Positions 6,878-15,899 of a stretch of DNA of 64,000 bases are shown here, in pieces. Under the pieces are notes generated by a model that saw nothing but the letters and a program-made list of their open reading frames with translations, was not told the DNA's origin and did no database searches. Origin of the DNA: Lachnospiraceae bacterium. Lineage in GTDB: Bacteria; Bacillota; Clostridia; Lachnospirales; Lachnospiraceae. The DNA lies in NCBI GenBank assembly GCA_024695465.1, contig JAILID010000019.1, positions 1 through 64,000 on the forward strand. The letters run 5' to 3'. Each line of letters opens with the position of its first letter. Position 1 is the first letter of the stretch. The translations under genes and the position numbers were made by a program.

Positions 6878-9568
6878 ATGAATTATTCAAGCAAAAATAT
6901 AAAACGAACCTTAAATGAATATCTGGAAGATTCTCCAAATGTCTGGCACCGGCTGGAAGCTTCTTCGCTTCATGCCTTTCTTTTTCTCATCCTGGCTGCC
7001 ATCGTTCTTGTATGCGCTCTTGCCGTCGGGGTCGTGGAGGGGATCCTCGACGGAACGCCGGATGTATCTACCGTCAACATCGCGCCGAGCGGCTACGCCA
7101 CCTTTATCTACGATTCCGATGGCAACCAGCTCCAGAAGCTTGTCGCGTCCAGCGCGAACCGCATCTCCGTCTCCCTGGACAAGGTGCCGGATTACCTGCA
7201 GAAGGCGGTCATAGCCGTTGAGGACGAGCGCTTCTACGACCACAACGGGATCGATCCCAGAGGAATCATACGGGCGGCTTTCGTCGGCGTCTCGCACGGT
7301 TTTCATTTTTCAGAAGGAGCCAGCACCATCACCCAGCAGCTTCTGAAAAACAACGTCTTCGTGGACTGGACCAACGAGAACACGATGACCGAGCGGGTCA
7401 AGCGGAAGCTGCAGGAACAGACCCTGGCCCTGGCGCTTGAAAAAAGGCTGGTGAAGGAGACCGGCTCCAAGGAGGCCGCTAAGGATCTGATCCTGGAAAA
7501 CTACCTCAATACGATCAACCTCGGAGCGGGAACCTACGGCGTCCAGGCCGCCGCCCAGAAGTATTTCCACAAGGACGTGTGGTACCTGACCCTCTCGGAG
7601 GCGGCGGTTATCGCCGGCATAACCCAGAACCCCAGCGCCAACAATCCGATCCGGCATCCGGAGAAGAACGCGAAGCGCCGGCTCACCATCCTGAAGAAGA
7701 TGGTGGATCAGGGCTATATCACGGAGGATCAGAAAAATGAAGCCCTCGCCGACGATGTCTATCAGCGCATCGCGGACATACAGGAAGAGGAGACCCTGAG
7801 CAGCACCGTCTACTCCTATTTCGTGGACGCCCTGACGAGGCAGGTAACTGCCGATCTCATGGAACAGCTGAACCTCACCGAACTGCAGGCTTCGAGAATG
7901 CTCTATTCCGGCGGCCTCCGCATCTACACGACCCAGGACAAGGATATCCAGGCGATCATGGATGAAGAGTACGCCAACGAGGAAAATTTCCCGGACGGCA
8001 CCGAATACACGCTGGACTGGGCCCTTACCGTCCAGAACAGCGAAGGGGATCTGATCAATTACAGCCGCGAGATGCTCCGTTCTTATTACCGCCAGTACAT
8101 GGACCCGACCTTCGACCTTCTCTTCTCTTCAGAAGAGGAAGCCCTTTCCTTCATCGCGGACTACAAGATGAACATGGTCCACGAGGATAAGGGCGACAAG
8201 ATCATCGCGGAGCGCTATACCGTGACGCCCCAGCCCCAGTCCTCCATGGTCATACTGGACCAGAAGACCGGTCATGTGCTGGGTCTCGTCGGCGGCCGCG
8301 GCACCAAGACCGCCTCCCTTACCTTAAACCGGGCGACCGATTCGACCCGGCAGCCCGGCTCCACCTTCAAGGTCATCGGCCCCTATTCGGCCGCGCTTGA
8401 AAGCGGCTTGTATACGATGGGAAGCGTTTTCCGGGATGAGCCCTACGCCTATTCCGACGGTACGGAAGTCCACAATTCAGACAACCAGTACCGGGGAAAT
8501 ATCACGATGCGGCAGGCCATCATCAACTCCGTCAACGTGGCTGCCGTCAAGTGCATTTCGGAGATCACGCCGTTTGCCGCCTTCAACCAGCTGGCGAAAT
8601 ACGGAATTACAACGCTCGATGAGACTCATGACGTCTATCAGCCTCTGGCGCTCGGCGGCATCTGGAAGGGCGTGACGAATCTCGAACTGACCGCCGCCTA
8701 TGCGGCCATCGCCAATGAGGGAACCTACATTAAACCGGTCTTCTACACCCGGATCTATGATTCCGAAGGCAATATCGTGCTGGAAAATGAAGCCCTGAAA
8801 AGCAACGCTGTTTCCAGGGAGACCTCCATTCTTCTGACCAGCGCCCTTCAGGACGTTGTGAAGCAGGGAACCGGCACCCGCCTGCAGCTTGCCTCGGGAA
8901 TGCCGGTGGCCGGCAAGACCGGCACCACCTCCGGCGCCAACGACGTCTGGTTCGTGGGCTTCACCCCCTACCTCACCTGCGGCGTCTGGGCCGGTTACGA
9001 CAGCCAGGAGAAGCTGCCGGACGAAGGTCTCTACCGGGTCTATCATCAGATTCTCTGGAATAAGGTCATGAACCGGATCTCTGAGACCCAGAAGCTCAGG
9101 GAGTTCCAGATCCCCGAAGATTTTGTTTCCGTCAATATCTGTTCCTCCACCAACCTGATCGCCGGGCGCGGCTGCCCGTCCTACACGGAGATCTACGCTC
9201 CCGGAACGGAGCCGAAGACTGCCTGCAACGGTGAAGCCCATGGCCGAAACTATGCGGAGGAGATCCGGCGCGAGCAGGAAGCGGCGGCGAGGGCCGCAGC
9301 GGAAGCCCAGGCCAAAGCGGCGGCAGAGGCCGCGGAGGCAGCCAGGAGAGCGGAGGAGGAGAAGAAAAAAGCGGAAGAAGAAAAGAAGAAAGCAGAAAGC
9401 TCCGCTTCCGGGACAACTGTCTCCGGATCAGTTTCCGCCGAATCGACCGCTTCATCCGCCGCCCAAACGGAAACAGCCGGAACAGCCGCCCAGACAGAAA
9501 CGGCCGGGACAGCTGCCTCCCAGACAGAAACGGCCGGGACGGCAAGCGCAGGCAGTCCCGCTGCCTGA
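6878..9568 (+). CDS. Class A penicillin-binding protein (PBP1A type)
   Basis: An 896-residue bifunctional peptidoglycan synthase with a short cytoplasmic N-terminus and one membrane helix (about 33-55). The GT51 glycosyltransferase has EDERFYDHNGID and TITQQLLKN. The transpeptidase has SxxK in the STFKV segment, SxN in NSVN and KTGTT. After the transpeptidase comes a Cys-containing linker, then an Ala/Glu/Lys-rich coiled-coil stretch and a Ser/Thr/Ala tail with three copies of a QTETAGTA-like unit. The ATG at 6878 is the family-like start. It has only AGGGG one base away, too close to be a normal ribosome site, and coincides with the predicted transcription start. Confidence 0.93.
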   Translation: MNYSSKNIKRTLNEYLEDSPNVWHRLEASSLHAFLFLILAAIVLVCALAVGVVEGILDGTPDVSTVNIAPSGYATFIYDSDGNQLQKLVASSANRISVSLDKVPDYLQKAVIAVEDERFYDHNGIDPRGIIRAAFVGVSHGFHFSEGASTITQQLLKNNVFVDWTNENTMTERVKRKLQEQTLALALEKRLVKETGSKEAAKDLILENYLNTINLGAGTYGVQAAAQKYFHKDVWYLTLSEAAVIAGITQNPSANNPIRHPEKNAKRRLTILKKMVDQGYITEDQKNEALADDVYQRIADIQEEETLSSTVYSYFVDALTRQVTADLMEQLNLTELQASRMLYSGGLRIYTTQDKDIQAIMDEEYANEENFPDGTEYTLDWALTVQNSEGDLINYSREMLRSYYRQYMDPTFDLLFSSEEEALSFIADYKMNMVHEDKGDKIIAERYTVTPQPQSSMVILDQKTGHVLGLVGGRGTKTASLTLNRATDSTRQPGSTFKVIGPYSAALESGLYTMGSVFRDEPYAYSDGTEVHNSDNQYRGNITMRQAIINSVNVAAVKCISEITPFAAFNQLAKYGITTLDETHDVYQPLALGGIWKGVTNLELTAAYAAIANEGTYIKPVFYTRIYDSEGNIVLENEALKSNAVSRETSILLTSALQDVVKQGTGTRLQLASGMPVAGKTGTTSGANDVWFVGFTPYLTCGVWAGYDSQEKLPDEGLYRVYHQILWNKVMNRISETQKLREFQIPEDFVSVNICSSTNLIAGRGCPSYTEIYAPGTEPKTACNGEAHGRNYAEEIRREQEAAARAAAEAQAKAAAEAAEAARRAEEEKKKAEEEKKKAESSASGTTVSGSVSAESTASSAAQTETAGTAAQTETAGTAASQTETAGTASAGSPAA
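9429..9565 (+). repeat. Repeat-rich low-complexity tail of the PBP gene
   Basis: The DNA encodes three near-identical AQTETAGTA-type units after a Ser/Thr-rich segment, giving short tandem DNA repeats that could change in number by slippage. Confidence 0.6.
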
Positions 9569-9586
9569 TCCAAAGTTCACCATATC

Positions 9587-9632
9587 AAAAAAACCGCCCG
9601 CATGGTCAAAGCCATACGGGCGGCGCCTTTTT
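9587..9632. terminator. Bidirectional terminator between PBP and ROK kinase genes
   Basis: CCGCCCGCATGG (9594-9605) pairs with CCATACGGGCGG (9612-9623). A T run follows on the plus side and an A run precedes it, so it can stop both convergent transcripts. Confidence 0.75.
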
Positions 9633-9646
9633 CCAATCTTTCATTC

Positions 9647-10582
9647 TCAATCGATAACCAGCTTCGCCGCGCCGTAGATTCCGGCGTCATTCCCCAGCCT
9701 GGCCAGAACGATCGGCGTAGCCTGGCAGGAGGAGAACGCGATATTCCGGTAATAATTGCCGACGATATCCGTCAGGCACTCGCCGGCTCTCGAAACGCCT
9801 CCCCCGATAACGATGATATCCGGATCGATCACCGCCGCGATGTTGGCCAGCGCGGTTCCGAGATAGCGGGCAAAGCGGTTCACGATCCTGGAAGCGATAA
9901 GATCTCCCTCTTTATAAGCGTCAAAAACCGCTTTCGCGGAGAGCTCGCCTGTCCGCAGATCGCTGTCGGTCTCCTTGTCCAGCGTCAGCTCCTCGCGGGC
10001 CAGGCGGACGATGCCGGTGGCGGAAGCAACCTGCTCGAGACAGCCTGAATGGCCGCAGTTGCACAGCTCCGTTATATGGTCGTCCACGTGCATATGGCCG
10101 ATTTCTCCCCCGGCCCCGTGGATGCCTTCAACGATTTTTCCGTTAATGATGATGCCTCCGCCGACGCCGGTACCCAGCGTCACCATGATCAGCTCGTCAT
10201 GGCCTTCTCCGCCGCCCTTCCAGGCTTCGCCGAGAGCCGCCACATTCGCGTCATTGGCCGCGCGAACCTTCATGCCGGTAAGCTGGCCCAGCTCGTACTC
10301 GACATTTTTCTCTCCCCAGTGGAGATTGACCGCTACGGGAACCACGCCCCTCATGACCGGTCCGGGAATACCGACGCCGATACCGCTGCAATCTTCCTCC
10401 TTAAAGCCCTTGCCCCGCAGCTTGGAGATAACGGTGGCCGCGATATCCGGAAGCACATTTTCGCCCCCGTTTTCCGTCCGGGTCGTGATTTCCCACTTGT
10501 CAAGAAGAGTGCCGTCCGTCCGGAACATTCCGCACTTAACGGTCGTCCCGCCCACATCGATACCAAAACAGATCTTATCCAT
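9647..10582 (-). CDS. glk: ROK-family glucokinase
   Basis: A 311-residue ROK sugar kinase predicted to phosphorylate glucose with ATP in the cytoplasm. It shows the N-terminal phosphate-binding FGIDVGGTTVK, LGTGVGGGI, the catalytic-region EIGHMHV and the zinc-binding CNCGHSGCLE motif, with a final VIGGGVSRAGE. A GTG at 10591 opens the frame, but the ATG at 10582 has AAAGGTGAG at the right distance and follows the hprK stop by one base, so the two are coupled. Placement beside HPr kinase suits a role in glucose signalling. Another hexose specificity cannot be excluded. Confidence 0.93.
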   Translation of the reverse strand: MDKICFGIDVGGTTVKCGMFRTDGTLLDKWEITTRTENGGENVLPDIAATVISKLRGKGFKEEDCSGIGVGIPGPVMRGVVPVAVNLHWGEKNVEYELGQLTGMKVRAANDANVAALGEAWKGGGEGHDELIMVTLGTGVGGGIIINGKIVEGIHGAGGEIGHMHVDDHITELCNCGHSGCLEQVASATGIVRLAREELTLDKETDSDLRTGELSAKAVFDAYKEGDLIASRIVNRFARYLGTALANIAAVIDPDIIVIGGGVSRAGECLTDIVGNYYRNIAFSSCQATPIVLARLGNDAGIYGAAKLVID

Positions 10583-10583
10583 A

Positions 10584-11519
10584 CTACTCACCTTTCTTAT
10601 TCATGATTTTTTCCTGTACGCGGCGATAAAGCTCCCGCGCCGCGTTGTAACCCATTTTCTTCTGCCGGTGATTGACGGCTGCGGTCTCCACGATGACCGC
10701 GAGATTCCGGCCCGGCCGAATCGGAAGCGAGTGGCATACGATGCGGTTTCCGAGAAGTTCTGTATACTCTTCTTCCACGCCCATCCGGTCATATTCTCTT
10801 TCTTTATTCCAGTCTTCCAGCTTGATCACCAGATTGATCTCCTGGCTGTCCTTCACGTGCTCCACCCCGTAAAGAGTCTTAACGTCTATGATCCCGATGC
10901 CCCGCAGCTCGATCAGATGCTTGGTCACGTCCGGAGCCGATCCCAGCAGCACCGCATCGGAGACCCTCCGGATGATCACGACGTCATCGCTCACAAGACG
11001 GTGGCCTCTTCTCACGAGCTCAAGAGCCGCTTCCGACTTGCCGATGCCGCTCTCCCCCATGATGAGGACGCCTTCTCCATAGACATCTACCAGGACCCCG
11101 TGAATGGAGATCGTCGGCGCCAGCTCCACGCCGAGCCAGCGTATGATCTCCGCCATAAAGCTGCTGGTTGTCCGGCTGGTCGTCAGCGTAGGGACCTTAT
11201 AATGTCTGGCAATCTCAAGCATCTCCTCCGTGGGTTCCGTCAGCGTTGTAAAGATCACACAGGGAATCCCGCTGGAAATGAATTTCTCATAAGAGGCGCT
11301 TCTGACTTCCTTCCCCATCTGCATGATGTAGGTGTACTCGACGTAGCCGATGATCTGCACCCTCTCATTCGCGAAATGCTCGTAATATCCGGCAAGCTGC
11401 AGGGCAGGCCTGTTGATCTCAGGCGTCGTGATCATGATCTGGGTCATATCAATCTCCGGGGTCATATTGGTAAGACGGAGCTCATTGGCCGCTTTGGCAA
11501 GCTGAACGACTGTCTGCAT
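10584..11519 (-). CDS. hprK: HPr kinase/phosphorylase
   Basis: HprK phosphorylates a serine of HPr or Crh in response to glycolytic intermediates and removes it when phosphate is high, which drives CcpA-dependent catabolite control. The 311-residue product has the N-terminal HPrK domain, the Walker A GESGIGKSE in the middle and the C-terminal signature ELRGIGIIDVKTLYG. All key parts appear intact. Two HPr-like proteins are encoded in the window (17499-17765 and 43613-43849). Only the second keeps the serine normally targeted by this enzyme. Confidence 0.96.
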   Translation of the reverse strand: MQTVVQLAKAANELRLTNMTPEIDMTQIMITTPEINRPALQLAGYYEHFANERVQIIGYVEYTYIMQMGKEVRSASYEKFISSGIPCVIFTTLTEPTEEMLEIARHYKVPTLTTSRTTSSFMAEIIRWLGVELAPTISIHGVLVDVYGEGVLIMGESGIGKSEAALELVRRGHRLVSDDVVIIRRVSDAVLLGSAPDVTKHLIELRGIGIIDVKTLYGVEHVKDSQEINLVIKLEDWNKEREYDRMGVEEEYTELLGNRIVCHSLPIRPGRNLAVIVETAAVNHRQKKMGYNAARELYRRVQEKIMNKKGE

Positions 11520-11623
11520 CTTTTTTCCCTTTCCTATACGGCTGCAAAAGCCGCGGCATTTTTGTTTCCTCTAAGTTTACCATACCCCAAAAATGAATAC
11601 AAGCATTAGCTGAAAGAACTCCT

Positions 11624-13531
11624 TCAGGCGTTGTTTTCATTTTCCGTCTTATGAAAAAAGCGGTATACATTCTCAGCGGCAGCCTCGTTCATCGTCTCCG
11701 TCCGGGCCAGTTCCTCTTTCGAGGCGTTCCGGATCGCCTCGAAAGTCTTAAAGGCCCGGAGAAGCGCCTTGCGCCTTGCAGGTCCGATCCCCGCTATGTC
11801 GTCCAGAACGGAATGGATCTGCCCCTTGCTCCGCAGCTGTCTGTGGTACTCGATGGCGAAGCGATGGACTTCGTCCTGGATACGGGTCAGAAGCTTAAAT
11901 CCCTCGGAATCCCTGGCAATAGGAAGCTCCTCGTCCTTATAATAAAGGCCCCGGGTCCTGTGGCTGTCATCCTTGACCATCCCGGCTACCGGAATCGAAA
12001 AGCCAAGAGAGGACAACACGTTTTCCGCAGCGTGGACCTGGCCCTTTCCCCCGTCCATCAGGATCAGATCCGGAAGTTTGGAGAAAGAGGGATCTCCCTC
12101 CCGGGCCCTTCTATAGCGGCGGGTCAGGACCTCCTCCATGCTGGCGTAATCGTCAGGCCCCTCCACCCATTTGATCCGGAACTTCCGGTAATCCGAGCGC
12201 CGGGGCTTTCCCTTCTCATAAACGATCATGGAACCGACTGAATTCGAGCCGCTGATGTTGGATATGTCATAAGATTCCATCCGGTCCGCCGAAGGAATCC
12301 CCAGAAGCCCGGCAATCTCCCTGACCGCTCCCAGCGTCCGAAGCTCTTCCCGGCGAAGCCTGTCCCGATCCCTGGAGAGAACGATCTCCGCGTTCTCCCG
12401 GGCCATGAAGATCAATTTTTCCCGGACTCCTTTCTTCGGAACGCGGATCGTTACCCGGGATCCTCTTTTTTGAGTCAGCATCTCTTCCAGAAGAGGAAGA
12501 TCCGGGACTTCGTATTCAAGAAGCAGCTCCCGGGGAACGAAAGGGGAACCCGAATAGTACTGGGAGACAAAAGCTCCGAGAACTTCCTTCGGATCATCGG
12601 AAGGATCCGCGCTGAGAAAGAAATGCTCGCGCCCGATCAGCTTCCCGCCTCTCACAAAGAAAACCTGGATGACGGCGTTCCGGGCAAAGGAAAGCTCCGG
12701 ATCCTGTACGGCTGAGGGATGATCCATCGCGATGGCGATCACATCCCGGTCGTCTCCGTCGCTTCCGGTGATCTTCTGCTTCTCACCGATCTCCCGGATG
12801 CTTTCGATGAGATCCCTGTATCTCGCCGCGTCCTCAAAGCGCAGCTCCTCGGACGCCTCCTGCATTTTCAGGGTCAGATCCCGGATCTCCTCCTCAAAAT
12901 GCCCCTTAAGAAAGCCAAGCAGCCTCTTTACGTTCCGGCCATATTCTTCCTGGGAAATGAAACCCTGACAGGGAGCCGGACACTGGCCGATATGATAATA
13001 GAGGCAGGGCCGGTCTTTTCCCGTTTCAGCCGGCAGCTTTCTTGAACAGGTCCTGATATGACAGAGCTTCTGCAGGAGCTCAATGATGTCCCGGACCGCG
13101 GAAGCGTTGACGTAGGGACCGAAATAGCGGGCGCCGTCCTTTTTCTGCTCCCGGGCGACCATGATCCTCGGGAAGCTCTCGCCTGCCGTCACTTTGATGT
13201 AGGGGTAGGCTTTGTCGTCCTTGAGCATGGTATTGTATTTTGGCCGGTGCTCCTTGATGAGATTGGATTCCAGAACCAGAGCCTCCAGCTCGGAATCGGT
13301 CACGATATATTCAAAGCGCTCGATCCTGGAGACCATCCGCTCGATTTTCGGGCTTCTCTTATATCCTTTCTGAAAATACTGGCGAACCCGGTTCTTAAGG
13401 CTGACCGCCTTGCCGACATAGATAATGACGTCATGCGAATCATGCATAATATAGACGCCGGGATTGGCCGGAAGCTTTTTCAGTTCCTCCTCGATCACAA
13501 AATCATTGGACGCCGTCTCCTGTCCGTTCAT
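11624..13531 (-). CDS. uvrC: Excinuclease ABC subunit C
   Basis: UvrC makes both incisions in nucleotide excision repair. The 635-residue protein has the GIY-YIG nuclease domain near the start (NPGVYIMHDSH, IYVGKAVSLKNRV), a UVR motif for UvrB contact (the helix ending SEELRFEDAARYRDLI), the RNase H-like 3'-incision domain (SYDISNISGSNSVGSM, LILMDGGKGQV) and a C-terminal helix-hairpin-helix (DDIAGIGPARRKAL). Length and order are standard. It is followed by about 100 bases without a gene before hprK. Confidence 0.96.
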   Translation of the reverse strand: MNGQETASNDFVIEEELKKLPANPGVYIMHDSHDVIIYVGKAVSLKNRVRQYFQKGYKRSPKIERMVSRIERFEYIVTDSELEALVLESNLIKEHRPKYNTMLKDDKAYPYIKVTAGESFPRIMVAREQKKDGARYFGPYVNASAVRDIIELLQKLCHIRTCSRKLPAETGKDRPCLYYHIGQCPAPCQGFISQEEYGRNVKRLLGFLKGHFEEEIRDLTLKMQEASEELRFEDAARYRDLIESIREIGEKQKITGSDGDDRDVIAIAMDHPSAVQDPELSFARNAVIQVFFVRGGKLIGREHFFLSADPSDDPKEVLGAFVSQYYSGSPFVPRELLLEYEVPDLPLLEEMLTQKRGSRVTIRVPKKGVREKLIFMARENAEIVLSRDRDRLRREELRTLGAVREIAGLLGIPSADRMESYDISNISGSNSVGSMIVYEKGKPRRSDYRKFRIKWVEGPDDYASMEEVLTRRYRRAREGDPSFSKLPDLILMDGGKGQVHAAENVLSSLGFSIPVAGMVKDDSHRTRGLYYKDEELPIARDSEGFKLLTRIQDEVHRFAIEYHRQLRSKGQIHSVLDDIAGIGPARRKALLRAFKTFEAIRNASKEELARTETMNEAAAENVYRFFHKTENENNA

Positions 13532-13555
13532 CTTCCCCTCCTTCCCGTTTTCAAA

Positions 13556-13581
13556 GAAAAGAGCGCCATATACGGGCGCTC
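13556..13581 (-). terminator. Terminator of ftsH
   Basis: On the minus strand GAGCGCC pairs with GGCGCTC (13561-13581) and is followed by a T-rich run (13560-13551), just after the ftsH stop. Confidence 0.65.
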
Positions 13582-13617
13582 CTTCTCTTAAAGCCGGCTT
13601 TTCGCGGCTTCAACGTC

Positions 13618-15723
13618 TTAGTTCTCGCTGTTTTCTTTCGCCGGTTTTTCATCTTCCGAATAGGGATTCCGCAGGATCGGCCGGTCTTCATTTCCCGGAT
13701 GATTCTGCTCCCCAACCCGGCGGTCTCCGTCTTCCGAGTAGGGATTCCGCAGGATCGGCCGGTCTTCATTTCCCGGATGAGGCTCCTCCCCAATCCGGTG
13801 GACTTCTTCTTCCGAATGGGGCTTCTCCGATATCCGGTGGTTTTCGCTTCCCGGAAGCGGTTCGGGGAGCCCTTCCACATCCCGGAAGATCCGCATAAAC
13901 TCCTTGCCGGTGATCGTCTCCTTTTGAATCAGGTGCTCGGCCAGCTGATCCATGGTTCCCCGATGGGCCCGGAGCATCCTGAGAGCCTCCTCATAGGACT
14001 CCTTAAGCAGCTTCATGACCTCGTGGTCGATCTCCGTAGCAGTCGAATCCCCGCAGTTCATGACCGGCCTTCCGTCCAGATACTGGTTCTCTACGGAGGC
14101 CAGACCCATCAGCCCGAATTTTTCGGACATACCGTACTGGGTGATCATGGCCCTGGCCAGCTTCGTAGCCTGCTCGATATCGTTCGCCGCCCCTGTCGTC
14201 ACCGTATCGAATACAATTTCCTCCGCCGCCCGTCCTCCTAAGAGCTGCACGAGCCGGGCCAGAAGCTCCTTCTTGGTGTTCAGGTACTTCTCTTCCTCCG
14301 GGACGTTCATGACATAGCCCAGAGCCCCCATCGTCCGGGGAATGATGGTGATCTTCTGCACCGGCTCCGCGTTTTTCTGCAGGGCCGACAGAAGCGCGTG
14401 TCCGATCTCGTGATAGGAGACAATGCGTCTTTCTTCCTTGGAAAGGATCCGATCCTTCTTCTCCTTTCCCACAAGAACCACCTCGACCGCTTCCAGAAGA
14501 TCTTTCTGGCAGACGCTCCGCCGGCCGTTCTTGACCGCCAGGATCGCCGCCTCGTTGATCATATTCGCCAGATCCGAGCCGACTGCCCCGGATGTCGCCA
14601 GCGCGATATTTTCAAGATCGACGGTATCGTCCATATTCACGTCCTTGGCGTGGACTTTCAGGATCGCGATGCGCCCTTTCAGGTCGGGTCGGTCGACGAT
14701 GACCCTCCGGTCAAAACGCCCCGGACGGAGCAGCGCCGGATCAAGCACTTCCGGCCGGTTTGTCGCCGCCAGGATCAGGATTCCCTTGGAAGTATCGAAA
14801 CCATCCATCTCCGCCAGCAGCTGATTCAAGGTCTGCTCCCGCTCGTCATTTCCTCCGAAACGCCCGCTTTCGCGGGACTTTCCGATGGCGTCGATCTCAT
14901 CTATGAAAATGATGCAGGGCGCCGTCTTCTTGGCTTCCTCGAAAAGATCCCGGACGCGGCTCGCCCCGACTCCGACAAACATCTCCACGAATTCGGAACC
15001 CGAAAGCGAGAAGAAGGGCACCTTCGCCTCTCCGGCCACCGCTTTGGCCAGAAGAGTCTTCCCGGTTCCGGGCGGACCCACCAGCAGGGCTCCCTTGGGC
15101 AGCTTGGCTCCGATCTCGACATACTTCTGGGGGTCATGCAGGAAACCGACCAGTTCCTGGAGCGATTCCTTCGCCTCGTCCTCTCCGGCAACATCCCGGA
15201 AAGTGACGCCTGTATCCTTCTGCACGTAGGTTTTAGCCCGGCTCTTGCCCACATTCATCATGCCTCCGGGGCCGCCCATCCGGTTCATGAACACGCTGAT
15301 GATGATCATAAAGAAGATCACAGGGATCAGGAAGCTGAGAAGCGAGGCAATGATTTCGGTCATGACCGAGGCGTCCTCCGCCTTATATTCGGCCCCTGCC
15401 GCAAGGCATCTCTCTGAGACCTTATTCCCGTCCTCAACCGCCTTGGTATAATACGTCACCTGCGATTTGCTCCCGTTTTCCGACTTGGGCACGATCTCGA
15501 TCGTATTGCCGGTCAGGGTCACCGATTCCACCTTCTCCTCTTCCAGCAGGCCCACAAACTGATCGTAGGTGATCTCCTTCGACGAGCTTGTATCCAGCAT
15601 TCCCGAAAAAAGGCTCATGCCGATCAGACCTACAAGAATGCAGATAAGGAAAATGAGAAGCGACTGCCTGTTCCGGTTATCTCCCCCCTGTCCGTTGTTA
15701 TTCTGATTCTGATTGTTATCCAT
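13618..15723 (-). CDS. ftsH: ATP-dependent zinc metalloprotease FtsH
   Basis: FtsH degrades unassembled membrane proteins and regulators. The 701-residue product has two membrane helices (about 16-36 and 123-145) around an extracytoplasmic segment, then the AAA module: Walker A GPPGTGKT, Walker [10 protein letters not shown], and the second region of homology in LRPGRFDR. The protease site HEIGH follows. The start is ATG 15723 behind AGGAGG, not the upstream ATG at 15753. After the conserved protease domain an unusual tail of about 75 polar residues holds two near-identical [15 protein letters not shown] units, absent from most FtsH proteins. Confidence 0.96.
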   Translation of the reverse strand: MDNNQNQNNNGQGGDNRNRQSLLIFLICILVGLIGMSLFSGMLDTSSSKEITYDQFVGLLEEEKVESVTLTGNTIEIVPKSENGSKSQVTYYTKAVEDGNKVSERCLAAGAEYKAEDASVMTEIIASLLSFLIPVIFFMIIISVFMNRMGGPGGMMNVGKSRAKTYVQKDTGVTFRDVAGEDEAKESLQELVGFLHDPQKYVEIGAKLPKGALLVGPPGTGKTLLAKAVAGEAKVPFFSLSGSEFVEMFVGVGASRVRDLFEEAKKTAPCIIFIDEIDAIGKSRESGRFGGNDEREQTLNQLLAEMDGFDTSKGILILAATNRPEVLDPALLRPGRFDRRVIVDRPDLKGRIAILKVHAKDVNMDDTVDLENIALATSGAVGSDLANMINEAAILAVKNGRRSVCQKDLLEAVEVVLVGKEKKDRILSKEERRIVSYHEIGHALLSALQKNAEPVQKITIIPRTMGALGYVMNVPEEEKYLNTKKELLARLVQLLGGRAAEEIVFDTVTTGAANDIEQATKLARAMITQYGMSEKFGLMGLASVENQYLDGRPVMNCGDSTATEIDHEVMKLLKESYEEALRMLRAHRGTMDQLAEHLIQKETITGKEFMRIFRDVEGLPEPLPGSENHRISEKPHSEEEVHRIGEEPHPGNEDRPILRNPYSEDGDRRVGEQNHPGNEDRPILRNPYSEDEKPAKENSEN
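13656..13780 (-). repeat. 78-bp direct repeat in the ftsH tail
   Basis: A stretch of about 45 bases beginning TAGGGATTCC recurs at 13661 and 13739, an exact 26-codon period, encoding duplicated tail units of FtsH. Confidence 0.75.
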
Positions 15724-15758
15724 AATACCTCCTGCCGTCTCTTTAGACGTCACGCTAC

Positions 15759-15787
15759 ATTATATAAAGTCTTGCTTCTAAATTCAA
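15759..15787 (-). promoter_or_regulatory. ftsH promoter
   Basis: On the minus strand TTGAAT (15787-15782), a 17-base spacer and TATAAT (15764-15759) lie about 35 bases upstream of the ftsH start codon. Confidence 0.7.
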
Positions 15788-15899
15788 GTTAGAATGAAGT
15801 TTCTCTTTTTAAAAGTTTTCTAAAATCCCCCTTTCCCGTTTTCTTTGATCTGTGGTATTATAGTTTTTTCAGGTCACGCAAAACACAAGGAGGTAAAAC

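Noticed and set aside
13699..14241. Plus-strand ORFs opposite ftsH
   Set aside because: Long antisense frames are common in GC-rich third-position genes; no start site or family likeness was found.
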